A stretch of 64,000 bases of DNA from Heliopora coerulea (Eukaryota; Cnidaria; Anthozoa; Scleralcyonacea; Helioporidae). Below are positions 42,001 through 49,720 of the stretch, one piece after another. Numbering within the stretch: position 1 is the first letter of the stretch; every line of letters starts with the position of its first letter. The translations under genes and the position numbers were made by a program. The notes under the pieces were generated by a model that did no database searches, was not told the origin of the DNA, and saw nothing but the letters and a program-made list of their open reading frames with translations. Location: positions 143,501 through 207,500 of the forward strand of contig JASJOG010000176.1 in assembly GCA_030142905.1 (NCBI GenBank), read 5' to 3'.

Positions 42001-45000
42001 CAACTGGATTGAGCGAAAAAGCTGTCGCAGCTTTTCTGAAGGTGTGAGCATACACTCAAATTGTTATTATTATTATTGTTGTTGTTGTTGTTGTTGTTGT
42101 TGTCATTAATAAGCTTAAGATTTCACCATGCGCTTACCTGTCGCGCAAGGTGGAATTATTTTAACTTAACGACATGTCGTCTCATCTTAAACTGTTCGTA
42201 CTATTTGAATCCCTGACCGTTGCTGTCATATGAGTCTTTTGTAACCCATCGTTGAAGTGGGATGTTGAAGTTGCTGTGTCATTAAAAAATGAATATCGCC
42301 TTTTTTTTCATCTTCTTTTTTTACTTTCAAGTGTAACCGTGTTAAGGAAGCTATTGATTGCTGTGTGCAGTTAAATCAATGGGACCAAGCTATTGGACTT
42401 GCTAAACAGCACAATATCAAAGAAGTGGATAGTTTGCTTGCCAAATATGCTTCGCATTTAATGGAAAAGAACAAGACTCTCGAAGCTATTGAATTGTATC
42501 CTTTAGCTGAAAAATACTCAATTAGTGAATGTTTTTATCACATACACGTTAAGGGTGTATAACTGGAAGTAACAGCATGGCGTTGAGGGATATTTGTCAT
42601 TAAATGTTCCCGACCAGGCGCGGAAGGGCTTGCAGACGTCCTGGAAACATAGGCTACTAAGGCCTTTCCAGATCCTTCCGAAGGTTGAAAGGACAGTCAC
42701 TAAAATCCTGACTTGTTATACTGTTCCTTTATTATATAATGGTTATATAATGGAGAAATCTGAACTTTAATCTCAATGGAAAAAACTACGAAGCGTTTTT
42801 ATGTAAGAGTAATTGTATAATTTACGAGACAGAACACGCCGGCTTAATTTGAACTATTTGATAGGAAGTACAATTCACACAATTACCTTGACGAGACGAC
42901 CACCCTCACAAAACCTGCAGAGAATGCTCAATGAGGTATGCGAAATGTGCCTATAAAATTTTCAATCGTACATCACTGCTTGAACGTAAAATTTGTTTAT
43001 CGAATTTGTTCAGGAACCACGTAGTCATCATCAACCTACGTTGCCCATCAAACTTTTACCGTTCAGAATTTGAAGGAAGTCGTGGCTTGTGTTTCTCAAA
43101 TTTACTGACGATCTTGAAGATGTTTGACGTGGTATCATCTCTAGGTTTGTTTTCGGAGGTATATGAGTTTGAAGTCTTCACGATTTGTTGAGCATGTTCT
43201 GTGTGTTGAAATGTATTTGCTTAAGTATGAATCATCCTTAACATCTTGGAGATATCGCAAAGCCAGTCATTTTATAGCAGCTGCAAAACTTCTGTTCAAG
43301 GTAAGTTGGCTTTAAGTATGCAACCTTTTCATTCGGACTCCCTTACTCCAAATCTGTTACGGTGGTGCTGTGTAACGCCTTAAATAATTGTTGATGATTC
43401 ATAAAATAAAGTAGAGTTGAGAACAGGGTGAGGGAGATGATAAAAACTGATGCACCATTTCGGTTTGAACTTGTGACATGACTTACGTATCTTGATCACT
43501 TTACTTATTTCTTTCTGAACGCTTTAAGATTGCGAAAGATGCGGCTGATCCGGTGAACAATCCCTTGAGAGCCAAGAAGTTGTATGTACTGGCAGCCTTA
43601 CTAGTAAGTCGAAATTTAATAATAGGATTAAATTTACTTTCAGTGGGGTGGTTAAATCTAGAAGAATGATTAGCTAAGCGAATGGGATTTCTTTTTAAGA
43701 ATTGTGGTTACTTTACCAAGGCTGGCTACCGCACGTTAGAGAGCTACTTTAAAGGATGTGGTTTTTTAAGAAGGGCGATTACTTCCAGAGGGTCGGTTAA
43801 TTCTACACGGGTGATTAGTTTTGAAAGACTGGTTTGCACGAGAGAGGCGGTTATTTTGAGAAGGGAAGTACCTTTTCGAGGTGTGATTACTGAAGAGGAG
43901 TGATTAATTTAAGGGGAGTAATTACTTTACGCAGGACGCGTACATCTGATTTTTCGAAGACATTAATACAAAGTGGTTATTTTTGAAGAGTCGGTTACCG
44001 TCGAAGAACGGTTATTTGGATATCTGAACGGGAGCAATTTGACCGAGTTAGCAAAATTATCTTTGAAAGACGTTGTTTATATCTGCAATTCGAACATTAG
44101 GTTGAAAAGTACCACGAACATGTAAAGCAAAATAGCCTCAAGACCGGAAAAAGCAAGAAAGAGGCGAGTATTTTAAGTAGTTCGGTATGTGATTTTGAAA
44201 ATGACCAGAAGAATTCGTGAGTGTCTTAAATGTTGTCCAGTTCAGTTACCTTGCAAAGCCTTCTCTTATCCTAGTACATATTCGGTGTTTAAGTTGTTTG
44301 TCGTCGTATTGTGCTCAGGTTTATTTTGACGTTTTTAAACGACCGAGTGTAAGATTTTTTGGTCCATGCGAATGTTCTAGCCCCCTCTCATCTGTTTATT
44401 TATTATCCTATCTGTCGTTCTTAGGGATTTATATGTTTGTTTTGTTTTTTCTATTATGCAACACTTCTCGGGTCAGAAACACAGAAAACGTATTTTAGCA
44501 CCTAATTTAGTATCTTTTAAATAGCTGGCTTTGTAGACGAATCTGTATGACAAGGTAGTGTTGACAGCGTAGGCCGGTAACAAGGAAGGTAGACCTTAAC
44601 ATTCGGAGAGGAAGCACAGGCAGCTGTCATTTAGACATTTTCCTGCAGTGTGGAGTGGTTTGACATGGTAGAATGACCGGAGCGGCGGTGTGATCCCGTG
44701 TTGAGTTGTGTCGTGTCGTGTCGTGATGTGTGATGTGTTGTGTAGTGTTGTGTAGTGTTGTGTAGTGCTGTGCTGTGCTGTGCTGTGTTGTGTTGTGTTG
44801 TGTTGTGTAGTGTTGTGCTGTGTTATGCTGTGCTGTGCTGGGTTGGGTTGGGTTGTGCTGTTTTGTGTAGTGTAGTGTAGTGTTGTGTAGTGCTGTGCTG
44901 TGTTGCGCTGTGCTGTGCTGTGTTGCGCTGTGCTGTGCTGTGTTGCGCTGTGCTGTGTTGCGCTGTGCTGTGCTGTGTTGCGCTGTGCTGTGCTGTGTTG

Positions 45001-48000
45001 CGCTGTGCTGTGCTGTGCTGTGCTGTGCTGTGTTGCGCTGTGCTGTGCTGTGCTGTGCTGTGCTGTGCTGTGCTGTGCTGTGCTGTGCTGTGCTGTGCTG
45101 TGCTGTGCTGTGCTGTGCTGTGCTGTGCTGTGCTGTGCTGTGCTGTGCTGTGCTGTGCTGTGCTGTGCTGTGCTGTGCTGTGCTGTGCTGTGCTGTGCTG
45201 TGCTGTGCTGTGCTGTGCTGTGCTGTGCTGTGCTGTGCTGTGCTGTGCTGTGCTGTGCTGTGCTGTGCTGTGCTGTGCTGTGCTGTGCTGTGCTGTGCTG
45301 TGCTGTGTCTTGTCTTGTCTTGTCTTGTCTTGTCTTGTCTTGTCTTGTCTTGTCTTGTCTTGTCTTGTCTTGTCTTGTCTTGTCTTGTCTTGTCTTGTCT
45401 TGTCTTGTCTTGTCTTGTCTTGTCTTGTCTTGTCTTGTCTTGTCTTGTCTTGTCTTGTCTTGTCTTGTCTTGTCTTGTCTTGTCTTGTCTTGTCTTGTGT
45501 GGCCTTGTAACGACTCGTGATGTGACAAATGCCGTGTCCTGTTGCACTGTGTTGCACTGGATTGCGTTAAGTTTGGTACTGCGTTTCGTTTCATTACGTT
45601 ATGTTGCATCACGCTTTATAGAGTTTGCTATGCTTGCCATCTGCTCCATTTTCTCTTGCTTCGCCTTGCTGTTGTTCTGTTTCGATATTTTTCGCTCTGC
45701 TATTCTGTTTTAACATACAAAGCTCTTCGTCTTTGTTTTGTGTGACATTCCTCTGATGGTTTGGTTCGATTTGATCTGAAATACATCTCCGCATGAGGTT
45801 TAGTTATTTGCAGTCTTATTTACCAAGAATTCAGAATAAAAACATTAACCGTCTCTTCATCGTATGATTTGTGGTCTCCTTTTGTTGCTTCAGTTTTATT
45901 TATTTGCTTGTTTTTTTTTGACAATATTTTGTTTGTTTTTAGGCGACGACAGCTCTGGCGGGATTACTGGAGGACGATATTGCATCCAGTGAAGATAGCA
46001 AGATAGTTGATAATGCTTGGCGTGGAGCTGAGGTCTGTAAACCGTTTTCCTAGGAAACGTTGCTCAGAGTTGCCCGAGAGGTCTATTACCGAATTTTCGT
46101 GAAATTAGCATTCGGATATGAGTCTTTCATCAGGGATTCAATACGCCAGAAAGAAATGAAAACCGAGGCGTATGGCCGCGAGGTTTTTGTTGTTTTTTAG
46201 TATTTTGAGTCCTCTGATGAAACACAATGAACGGGCGTTCGAATTAGCTTCTGTAACGAGCATTCCCATTGCTTTACTGTATGTTTGTTTCATTGATTTG
46301 AATATGTGAATGAAGAAATGTGATCAAATGTGATTAAAAATCACTAGTAGTCTTCCTACAGGTTTTCATTCGATATCAAACTGCATGTATATGATGTGGT
46401 ATGCGTTCATGGATTGGCTACGATAATTCATGAATTAGTATGATCAGTATGAGAATGTTAAGTAAAGTGGTTCTCTTGGGTTGTCTGGGTTTTCTTACCT
46501 CTAAGAATTTATCGAGGTCTCTATATTCTCTCAGCGTCTTTAAAACTCTTTTTGTTATGTAGGCTTATCACTTTCTCATTTTGGCTCAAAGACAGTTGTA
46601 CAGCGGATACGTGGATGCTGCTATGAAAACCGTAAGAATGCATTTGATGAACTTATCTCGATCACATTAGGATAGTAAAATGCTTGAAGTCTACCCTGAA
46701 TGAATGCGCGTGAATTCCGTGAACATTGAAGATATCGAAATGGGACAAATCTTTTTGATAACAATATCGCACAATCAGAAAGTGATTGCAGAATTTTTGA
46801 CTGCCTTTCTTCAGACAAGTTTAAAGTAAATTTCAAGTAAACATAAAGATAAAAATACCTTCTAATTTATTGAATTACTATCTCACGGCTTTGTGGCAAG
46901 ACTCAGAAAGTCATAAAAATAAAAGTTATATCCTGTCATGCCCTTCTGCGTGTCAGTGAGAAAGCACTCTGATCATCTCATTCACAGAATGTGTGAGTTC
47001 AAACCTGACGGAAATTCCGATACTTAGCTTAGAGCATACATCGGGCGTCGAAATTTCCTATTTAAAGCTGGTCTTTGTAGCGCTTGATTACTGTGATTCG
47101 TAATGTATATTTTTGGTTGTAGGCGATGCATCTTCGTGAGTATGAAGATATTCTCGATCCTGTGGTTATTTATTCATTGTTAGCTTTGATTGCCTCTGCT
47201 AACAGATGTTTTGGAACATGCTCAAAGGTTACCTGTTTTCAATTGTTCCTTCCTTCCTTCCTTCCTTCCCTCCTTCCTCCATCCCTTCCATACTTTTCCC
47301 TTCGTCCCTCCTTCCCTCCTTTCCTACGTTCCTTTTCTTTCTATCCATCCTATCATCTTTCTTCAGTTGCTTCGTCCTTTCATTCATCCAACCACTGCTG
47401 TTTCTCTGTCTACCTACCCTTCGATCCATTGGTCTGTCTTTCCGTTAAGCATCCATTCCTTCATCGAACCAACCATGCGTCAGCGCGTTTGTTTGGCTGG
47501 CCGTCCGTCTGTCAGTTTGTCCTTGTATTCATCCATTTATGCAGTAACTCAATAGTAAAACAAATAGTTTGAAGTTAATTGATCCGTTCGTTCGTTTACT
47601 TTCAGGCCTTTATCAAACTGGAGTCGCTTGAAAGTATTTCCAAAGAGAAAAGGAAGAGTTATGAAGAACTGGCTCTTGAAATATTTACAAAGTAAAGTTT
47701 ATATCTTTAATTTTGAAGCATACTTCATGACCTGGTCATTAGATCACAAAGGGACATGAGCACGCAACACTTACCTGTGGTAACACACATTATAACTTCC
47801 AAAACATTTGATACTGTAGGAACCCTCCTAAGGATACGCGAGCCAACAAAGTGGAATGCACTAGTTGTGAGACACCGATCCCCGACTCGTAAGTGTCGAA
47901 ATTAACATGTTTCGTTTAGAGGTTAAACTCGTGTCGAAGTTGTCATGTTTCCTGTAGAGGTTAACATGTTCGGTAATCACTTCGGTCCTCGTAAAATTTT

Positions 48001-48492
48001 ATTTTCATTTTGTGCTTTCACAAGGTATAAAATTTTGTGAAAGTTTGAAAACGCACGTGAAATTTAATCATAATTTCTCGTAGTTCTCTGCGAATTACAG
48101 TGCTAATACATTGTATTTTTACTTTCTTTGTACCTTTCTTATGTGCTCCTTCCTTTTTTCTGCTTTTTTCCTTCCATTCTTATTTACTTTTGTGGTTTCT
48201 TCACCATCATTTTATCCAATTCTTTTCTATTTCTCTATTTTATTTTCATGATTTTTGGAGGGGTTTTTTTATGTTCTTATTTTCTTATGCTTTCCATATC
48301 TCCTTCTTTTTATTTTTTGACCGCAGGTCCAAACGATGTCCACGTTGTGAAACACAATTCCCGACATGCGTCGTGACCGGCCGTCCTCTGATGGACTACC
48401 AGTTCTGGATGTGTTCCACGTGTAAACATCGTGCTTACGAGCAAGAAATACGCTCACTTGCCAATTGTCCACTCTGTCACACCGCCATTTAA
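7700..48492 (+). CDS. WDR35: WDR35 / IFT121, complete gene, 40 coding exons
   Basis: Subunit of intraflagellar transport complex A, needed for retrograde transport in cilia and for ciliary entry of membrane proteins. The spliced frame gives about 1189 residues, against about 1170-1181 in human, and can be followed from the start MFIYLSKK to the end CPLCHTAI and stop. All introns are GT-AG with matching phase except one frame problem at exon 32 (43251-43300). Domain order: two WD40 beta-propellers (exons 1-20), then a TPR-like alpha-solenoid (exons 21-38), then cysteine-pair zinc modules (exons 39-40). Introns are repeat-rich; the longest (36988-41978) is expanded by a copia element. Start chosen because exon 1 (24 bases) encodes the conserved N-terminus and ends in AAG before GTAAGT. 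Confidence 0.95.
12844..13048. mobile_element. Palindromic foldback element
   Basis: Left arm CAAAATGAAGATGAGA...TTCGAAGATGTAATG is answered at the right by CATTGCATCTTCGAA...TCTCATCCTCATTTTG. No ORF. Lies in WDR35 intron 5. Confidence 0.75.
13090..13215 (-). repeat. tRNA-like SINE head, diverged copy
   Basis: Minus-strand copy related to the heads at 1641-1716 and 1825-1900: a diverged B box (GGTTCTATCC-like), and the same flank reading CTCAGATGGTGAGC at the right side (about 13201). The A-box side is decayed. The left flank GATGAACGTTCG recurs in the foldback that follows. Confidence 0.6.
13285..13465. mobile_element. Palindromic foldback element, same arm family as 13090
   Basis: Arms of about 85 bases: TGTGGGAGCTTGGAGAT then TAGATGAACGTTCGTCAAGC on the left, complement on the right. 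The inner part contains CCTCAGAAAAACGATTT, shared with the SINE flank at 13115. Non-coding. Confidence 0.8.
14150..14313. mobile_element. Palindromic foldback element (TTTCGACT family, copy 1)
   Basis: Arms start CTTAATATTTGAGCTATGAG and end with the near-exact complement. Inside are AAGACGAAAT, TTTCGACTT and GTCATTGTCAT blocks, which recur in the next element (14754-15001), so the two are one family. WDR35 intron 6. Confidence 0.85.
14754..15001. mobile_element. Palindromic foldback element (TTTCGACT family, copy 2)
   Basis: Ends AAACAAACTCC and GGAGTTTGTTT. Inner arm sequence AAGACAAAATTGAGAAG followed by GTAATATTTCGACTAC; loop has GTCATTGTCAAACCT. Shares inner blocks with 14150-14313 but has different ends. 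No ORF. Confidence 0.85.
15295..15410. repeat. (TTTC)n then (ATTT)n microsatellite
   Basis: TTTTC/TTTC units to about 15352, then about 13 perfect ATTT units. It ends roughly 95 bases before WDR35 exon 7. Confidence 0.95.
16865..17087. mobile_element. Palindromic foldback element with hammerhead-like core
   Basis: Ends read CTGGCGAGGAAGATTATTGC and its near complement at 17068-17087; both arms carry CCCAGCAT just inside. The centre of the plus strand has CTGATGA, then T, then stem arms GTTAC and GTAAC, then GAAGC. The inner arms read AACGTTTCGTTACTAC. Lies in WDR35 intron 8. Confidence 0.85.
18260..18545 (-). mobile_element. tRNA-headed SINE with core domain (minus)
   Basis: Read on the minus strand: a tRNA-like head starting near 18541 (GACTCGATAGCTCAACAGG...), a body with TTTTTCAGTTGACTTCG and CTGAAGATGATTC, then a core with CTCCGGTTTCCTCTT and GGACCCATGAGGGGTGGCC. 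The same core stands alone at 54030-54140. The GAGGAAACCGGAGTA-type core resembles conserved centres of broad metazoan SINE superfamilies; that family link is inference. Confidence 0.75.
18600..18795 (-). mobile_element. Second SINE-like unit, tandem with the first
   Basis: On the minus strand a decayed tRNA-like head (about 18725-18795) is followed by the same body and then TTGAGGA, T, stem arms GATTC and GAATC, GAAAC. The unit runs directly into the head of the next unit at 18541, giving a head-to-tail dimer of about 250 bases. Confidence 0.7.
18824..18960 (+). mobile_element. Inverted SINE head copy, perfect tRNA-like acceptor stem
   Basis: Positions 18824-18894 have a perfect seven-pair acceptor stem (GACTCGA/TCGAGTC), D arm GCTC/GAGC and B-box-like GAGTTCAAATCCC; the anticodon arm is poor. 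The following body (TTTTTCAGTTGACTTCG) mirrors the minus copy at 18692-18725, so together they form a palindrome. Confidence 0.75.
19425..19832. mobile_element. Non-autonomous hAT-type element with 8-bp TSD
   Basis: Ends are TAGAGTTGGCTCGATA and TATCGAACCAGCACTA, a hAT-style terminal inverted repeat. The exact 8-bp target duplication GTGGATAG flanks it at 19417-19424 and 19833-19840. The subterminal zones are crowded with TATCGA/GATACC words. At 408 bp it codes for no transposase. WDR35 intron 9. Confidence 0.9.
20279..20628. mobile_element. MITE-like element with GAGCTAC...TTTCCA ends
   Basis: Ends AAACTGAAGCTACGTTTCCA and TGGAAATGTAGCTCAGCAGTTT are imperfect complements. Subterminal zones have repeated CGGACACGGATACGG and CCGTATCCGCATCCGT words. 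Non-coding; family not identified. Confidence 0.75.
21007..21120. mobile_element. Short AT-rich palindrome
   Basis: GTTTAATATCATTAATATTC with TATATAAAATTTCACC on the left, complement on the right (GGTGAGATTTTATATAAAG, then ATGACATTAAAC). Probably a small MITE in WDR35 intron 10. Confidence 0.75.
21296..21661 (-). pseudogene. Crypton-like recombinase N-terminal fragment
   Basis: A 121-codon ORF whose second half ([28 protein letters not shown]) resembles the N-terminal region of Crypton-derived tyrosine-recombinase-like proteins (ZMYM2/QRICH1/KCTD1-related genes). The catalytic domain is absent; the frame stops at 21296 soon after the conserved block. It is antisense within WDR35 intron 10. 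Most likely a broken mobile-element fragment. The family call rests on pattern memory only. Confidence 0.55.
21901..21979. repeat. GTGCTTTATCGG palindrome, copy 1
   Basis: CTCGCAGTTCGTGCTTTATC with AAAACAC in the arm, mirrored by GTGTTTTATATCCGATAAAGC. A second copy with the same left end lies at 60240-60320. Probable MITE. Confidence 0.75.
22279..22506 (-). pseudogene. Non-LTR retrotransposon 3'-end ORF fragment
   Basis: The 75-codon frame ([37 protein letters not shown]) matches the usual C-terminal tail of endonuclease/reverse transcriptase proteins of non-LTR elements (HNTR block, then G-x-x-x-W/R-N-x-L). No RT core is present, so this is a 5'-truncated copy, antisense to WDR35 in intron 10. 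It is a different family from the elements at 55204-59816. Confidence 0.65.
24592..24784. mobile_element. Palindromic element with TTTCGCTGGCCTCAAA arms
   Basis: TTATTTCGCTGGCCTCAAA at the left and TTTGAGGCCAGCGAAATA at the right. Weaker arm similarity extends outwards to about 24550 and 24815. The interior contains GGTTAGGTTTAGGATTAG. WDR35 intron 13. Confidence 0.75.
26027..26276. mobile_element. Palindromic element with hammerhead-like motifs on both strands
   Basis: Arms AAGAAATATTAAAGCCCAGC and complement. Plus strand 26184-26216: CTGAAGA, stem arms TGTTGT and ACAACA, AAAAC, GTC. Minus strand 26121-26089: CTGAATA, T, stem arms GTTGT and ACAAC, GAAAC, GTC. It shares CCCAGCAT near the ends with the element at 16865. 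WDR35 intron 15. Confidence 0.85.
26906..27028. repeat. (CCTT)n microsatellite
   Basis: Nearly pure CCTT array of about 100 bases with two interruptions. Encodes [12 protein letters not shown] artefact ORFs. WDR35 intron 16. Confidence 0.97.
27075..27295. repeat. (TTTG)n-rich tract
   Basis: Imperfect TTTG/TTTTTG tract immediately 3' of the CCTT array, ending about 50 bases before WDR35 exon 17. Confidence 0.9.
27582..27708. mobile_element. 127-bp MITE-like palindrome
   Basis: Ends GAACTCTAAAAAGACTGGAA and complement of GAACTCTAAAAGGACTAGAA; about 25-base arms around a non-coding centre. WDR35 intron 17. Confidence 0.8.
28820..28903. repeat. Tandem AATTTGCACTTATATTCTT units
   Basis: Three imperfect units (GATTTGCACTTATATTCTT, GAATTTGCACTTATATTCTT, GAATTTGCATTTATATTCTT), 26-42 bases apart. 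WDR35 intron 18. Confidence 0.8.
30183..48492 (+). CDS. WDR35: WDR35 exons 21-40: TPR solenoid and zinc-binding C-terminus
   Basis: Exons: 30183-30278, 31414-31482, 32087-32167, 32332-32379, 32848-32936, 34661-34778, 34882-34967, 35515-35594, 36788-36987, 41979-42041, 42332-42495, 43251-43300, 43529-43603, 44101-44184, 45943-46032, 46563-46631, 47123-47227, 47606-47691, 47820-47888, 48327-48492. Landmarks: [16 protein letters not shown] (22), [15 protein letters not shown] (23), LLAEAAL and [10 protein letters not shown] (26), [18 protein letters not shown] (27), [12 protein letters not shown] (29), [16 protein letters not shown] (31), LAGLLEDD and NAWRGAE (35), [13 protein letters not shown] (36). 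The last two exons have CTSC, CPRC, CSTC and CPLC pairs. Exon 32 needs one base fewer to join exon 33 in frame; as given, the frame shifts and meets a stop in exon 33. Confidence 0.93.
30525..31125. repeat. 600-bp polypurine tract (GGAAAGGAAGG type)
   Basis: Almost pure purine on the plus strand, built of irregular GGGAAAGGAA and GGCAAGG words. It has the composition of triplex-forming DNA. The opposite-strand ORFs of up to 218 codons are phenylalanine/proline/serine artefacts. WDR35 intron 21. Confidence 0.95.
32184..32244. repeat. (CCTT)n microsatellite
   Basis: About 14 CCTT units starting just after the exon 23 donor (about 17 bases downstream). Confidence 0.95.
33490..34150. repeat. 46-bp GT-rich minisatellite
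   Basis: From about 33775 a 46-bp unit (beginning CATGTTTGCGTGTTTGTG and ending TTGTATGTG) repeats about eight times; before it are shorter, more variable TTTGTGTTTATG units. The unit length is not a multiple of three, yet all three plus frames are open, because the unit lacks stop words. WDR35 intron 25. Confidence 0.95.
35377..35437. repeat. Short GTGACGTC palindrome
   Basis: ATGACGTCACTTGCAACTT answered by AAGTTGTAAGTGACGTCTT. Lies in WDR35 intron 27. May be a very small MITE; CRE-like TGACGTCA words are part of it. Confidence 0.65.
36572..36707. mobile_element. MITE-like element, AACCTCGTTTGTTCGG ends, copy 1
   Basis: TAACCTCGTTTGTTCGGTCT at the left and complement of TAATCTCGTTTGTTGGGTCT at the right. 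The inner CAAACCTCGTTTCTTCGTC is shared with the copy at 49721-49854. WDR35 intron 28. Confidence 0.8.
37080..37345. repeat. ATATTATAAATCAT repeats
   Basis: AT-rich tract of ATCATATATTATAA-like units that the copia element entered; the element's target duplication TATTA (37341-37345) is part of it. Confidence 0.9.
37346..37558 (-). repeat. copia 3' LTR
   Basis: 213 bp; plus-strand ends TGTTTAGG and ATTAACA. Nearly identical to 41693-41905. Being at the low-coordinate end of a minus-strand element, it is the 3' LTR. Confidence 0.95.
37559..37568 (-). other. copia polypurine tract
   Basis: Minus strand TGAGAGGGAG directly before the 3' LTR, the expected plus-strand priming site. Confidence 0.85.
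37633..38442 (-). pseudogene. copia RNase H region
   Basis: A 269-codon frame with [24 protein letters not shown] and [12 protein letters not shown], the copia-type RNase H signature, and the usual C-terminal PADLLTKPL. It is in a different frame from the RT ORF that overlaps it at 38403-38442, so one frameshift separates the two domains. Confidence 0.93.
38403..39722 (-). pseudogene. copia integrase C-terminus and reverse transcriptase
   Basis: A 439-codon frame: integrase C-terminal part ([15 protein letters not shown]), linker, then RT with [31 protein letters not shown] and the catalytic YVDDLLL. Same frame as the integrase ORF upstream, but two stop codons (39891-39893, 39777-39779) lie between. 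Confidence 0.95.
39891..40403 (-). pseudogene. copia GAG-pre-integrase and integrase core
   Basis: [18 protein letters not shown] (zinc-binding pre-integrase), then VHSDVCGPM and LRSDNGGEY with the first two catalytic aspartates. The catalytic glutamate lies past the stop codon at 39891, so this reading frame alone is incomplete. Confidence 0.93.
40400..41626 (-). pseudogene. copia Gag with zinc knuckle, and protease
   Basis: A 408-codon frame starting just inside the 5' LTR. Gag (UBN2-like, [15 protein letters not shown]), zinc knuckle [14 protein letters not shown], protease active site DSGASQHM. It is itself uninterrupted but ends by a frame change before the integrase. Confidence 0.94.
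41679..41692 (-). other. Primer-binding site for half tRNA-iMet
   Basis: The minus strand reads GGTTATGGGCCCAG directly after the 5' LTR. Its complement CTGGGCCCATAACC is the anticodon-loop stretch of animal initiator tRNA-Met, as in Drosophila copia, which primes from a cleaved initiator tRNA half. Confidence 0.9.
41693..41905 (-). repeat. copia 5' LTR
   Basis: 213 bp; plus-strand ends TGTTAAGG and ATTACCA, flanked at 41906-41910 by TATTA. Partner of 37346-37558. Confidence 0.95.
42062..42103. repeat. (GTT)n microsatellite
   Basis: ATT/GTT units just after the exon 30 donor. Confidence 0.9.
44695..45500. repeat. Compound pentanucleotide array: (CTGTG)n then (CTTGT)n
   Basis: GTGTT/GTGCT units from about 44700, becoming perfect CTGTG from about 45050 to 45305, then an abrupt switch to about 38 perfect CTTGT units to about 45497. 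All six frames are open across much of it; the long predicted proteins (QDKTR, STAQH or LCCAV repeats) are artefacts. WDR35 intron 34. Confidence 0.98.
47240..47345. repeat. CCTT/CCCT-rich tract
   Basis: Imperfect CCTT pyrimidine tract about 12 bases after the WDR35 exon 37 donor; related TCCATCC words continue to about 47500. Confidence 0.85.
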
Positions 48493-48960
48493 AGCTCAAA
48501 GCTCGTGTCAGTTAAAAACAATCCCCGCAATTAGGTATAACTGGGGCAAACAGTCCTGCATGGTTGCATGCTGGGAAAAAGAAATGGTCTGTCCCCGTGT
48601 CCCGTGCGAAAATTTCACATATCATTTCACATACGCAAGTACTATTTCACATGCGAAAGTGTTTCAACCCGTATATCAAATGAAAATTTCATATGTGAAA
48701 TTAATTTTCAAATGTGAATCTTCCATTTCATATGTGAAATACGCGTCTCAAATACCAACATTTCACATGTACGATTTCGAACCTATTTATTTCACATACT
48801 ATTTGGTATCTTATATGTTAAAACGTTCCGACTTCACAAGTGAAATGAAATTTTCACATGTGAAAATGTTTCAATTCCATATGTTTTTCACATGTGAAAA
48901 CACACGTGAAATTTTTGTATGGGGTGAAAAGAAATTTCGTTAAGATCAGGGTTTTTTCAA
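48493..48960 (+). promoter_or_regulatory. WDR35 3' flank with TTTCACATGTGAAA palindrome cluster
   Basis: Starting about 115 bases after the stop, at least ten TTTCACATNTGAAA-related words in both orientations fill 48610-48910, for example TTTCACATGTGAAAA at about 48853 and 48886. The region is probably 3' UTR or a small repeat array. Function unknown. No AATAAA is seen this close to the stop. Confidence 0.6.
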
Positions 48961-49720
48961 GGAATTTTATTTTGAGTTAGGTAAAGAAACAACATATTTT
49001 GAAGAGAAATCAATGAAAGTCAATTTCGCCTCAGATTCCCGAAATGTTTTCTGCTAGTGCACCATTAAATATGACGGGATCAGGGGACAAAAATGGGGTG
49101 AAATATTCAAGGACACTTTTGTGCTTAGAGCCGAAATACCAAAATTCAGCCCTTGAGGGTTTGAGGACAATCTCAGTTCTCTTTAATCCCTTTATTTAGA
49201 AAAGACTAGGGACTTTAGTCAGTCCTCCACTGCCAGTTCTACACCATTGCATACAATCGATAGTCATCTTTTGCCTTCACATCTGAAACGGAAAAGATTG
49301 TTAACTTTATTTGTTAAATCGCTGAGCTGATTTTTTGGTCCAAACGCAAAATTACGCATGCTCATTGGTTACTGAACGGCCCGAGATTTTACGATATTGG
49401 ACCGATCCAATATGATTTATATTCCGGACCGGATACGTTTAGGCGGGAAAAATCTTTGAATTGATTTTAGTGAAACTTAAGGAGAATTAAGCATCTACCA
49501 TAAAAATTCAGGGTAATAAAATGTTCTGGAACACTATTACTGCTTTTTGTTGAAAGCTAATTGTATAAAAAAGTATGATAAATGAATGTTTAACTGGTGG
49601 AAACTAGAAGCCAGACAAACAAGATACGAGGTAAGGAAAACAACAACATCCGACAACGAAAACTCAGTTAAGAATGGAAAAGACAACCAACCAAAGAGCC
49701 ATACAATAAAGTCCTTTTAT
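48961..49720. other. Intergenic, nothing recognised
   Basis: No coding region or repeat family recognised. Possible poly(A) signals ATTAAA (about 49064) and AATAAA (49515-49520) could serve WDR35. Confidence 0.4.

Noticed and set aside
44596..45713. ORFs up to 338 codons (QDKTR / STAQH / LCCAV repeats)
   Set aside because: Pure translation of pentanucleotide arrays, open in all frames, inside a WDR35 intron.
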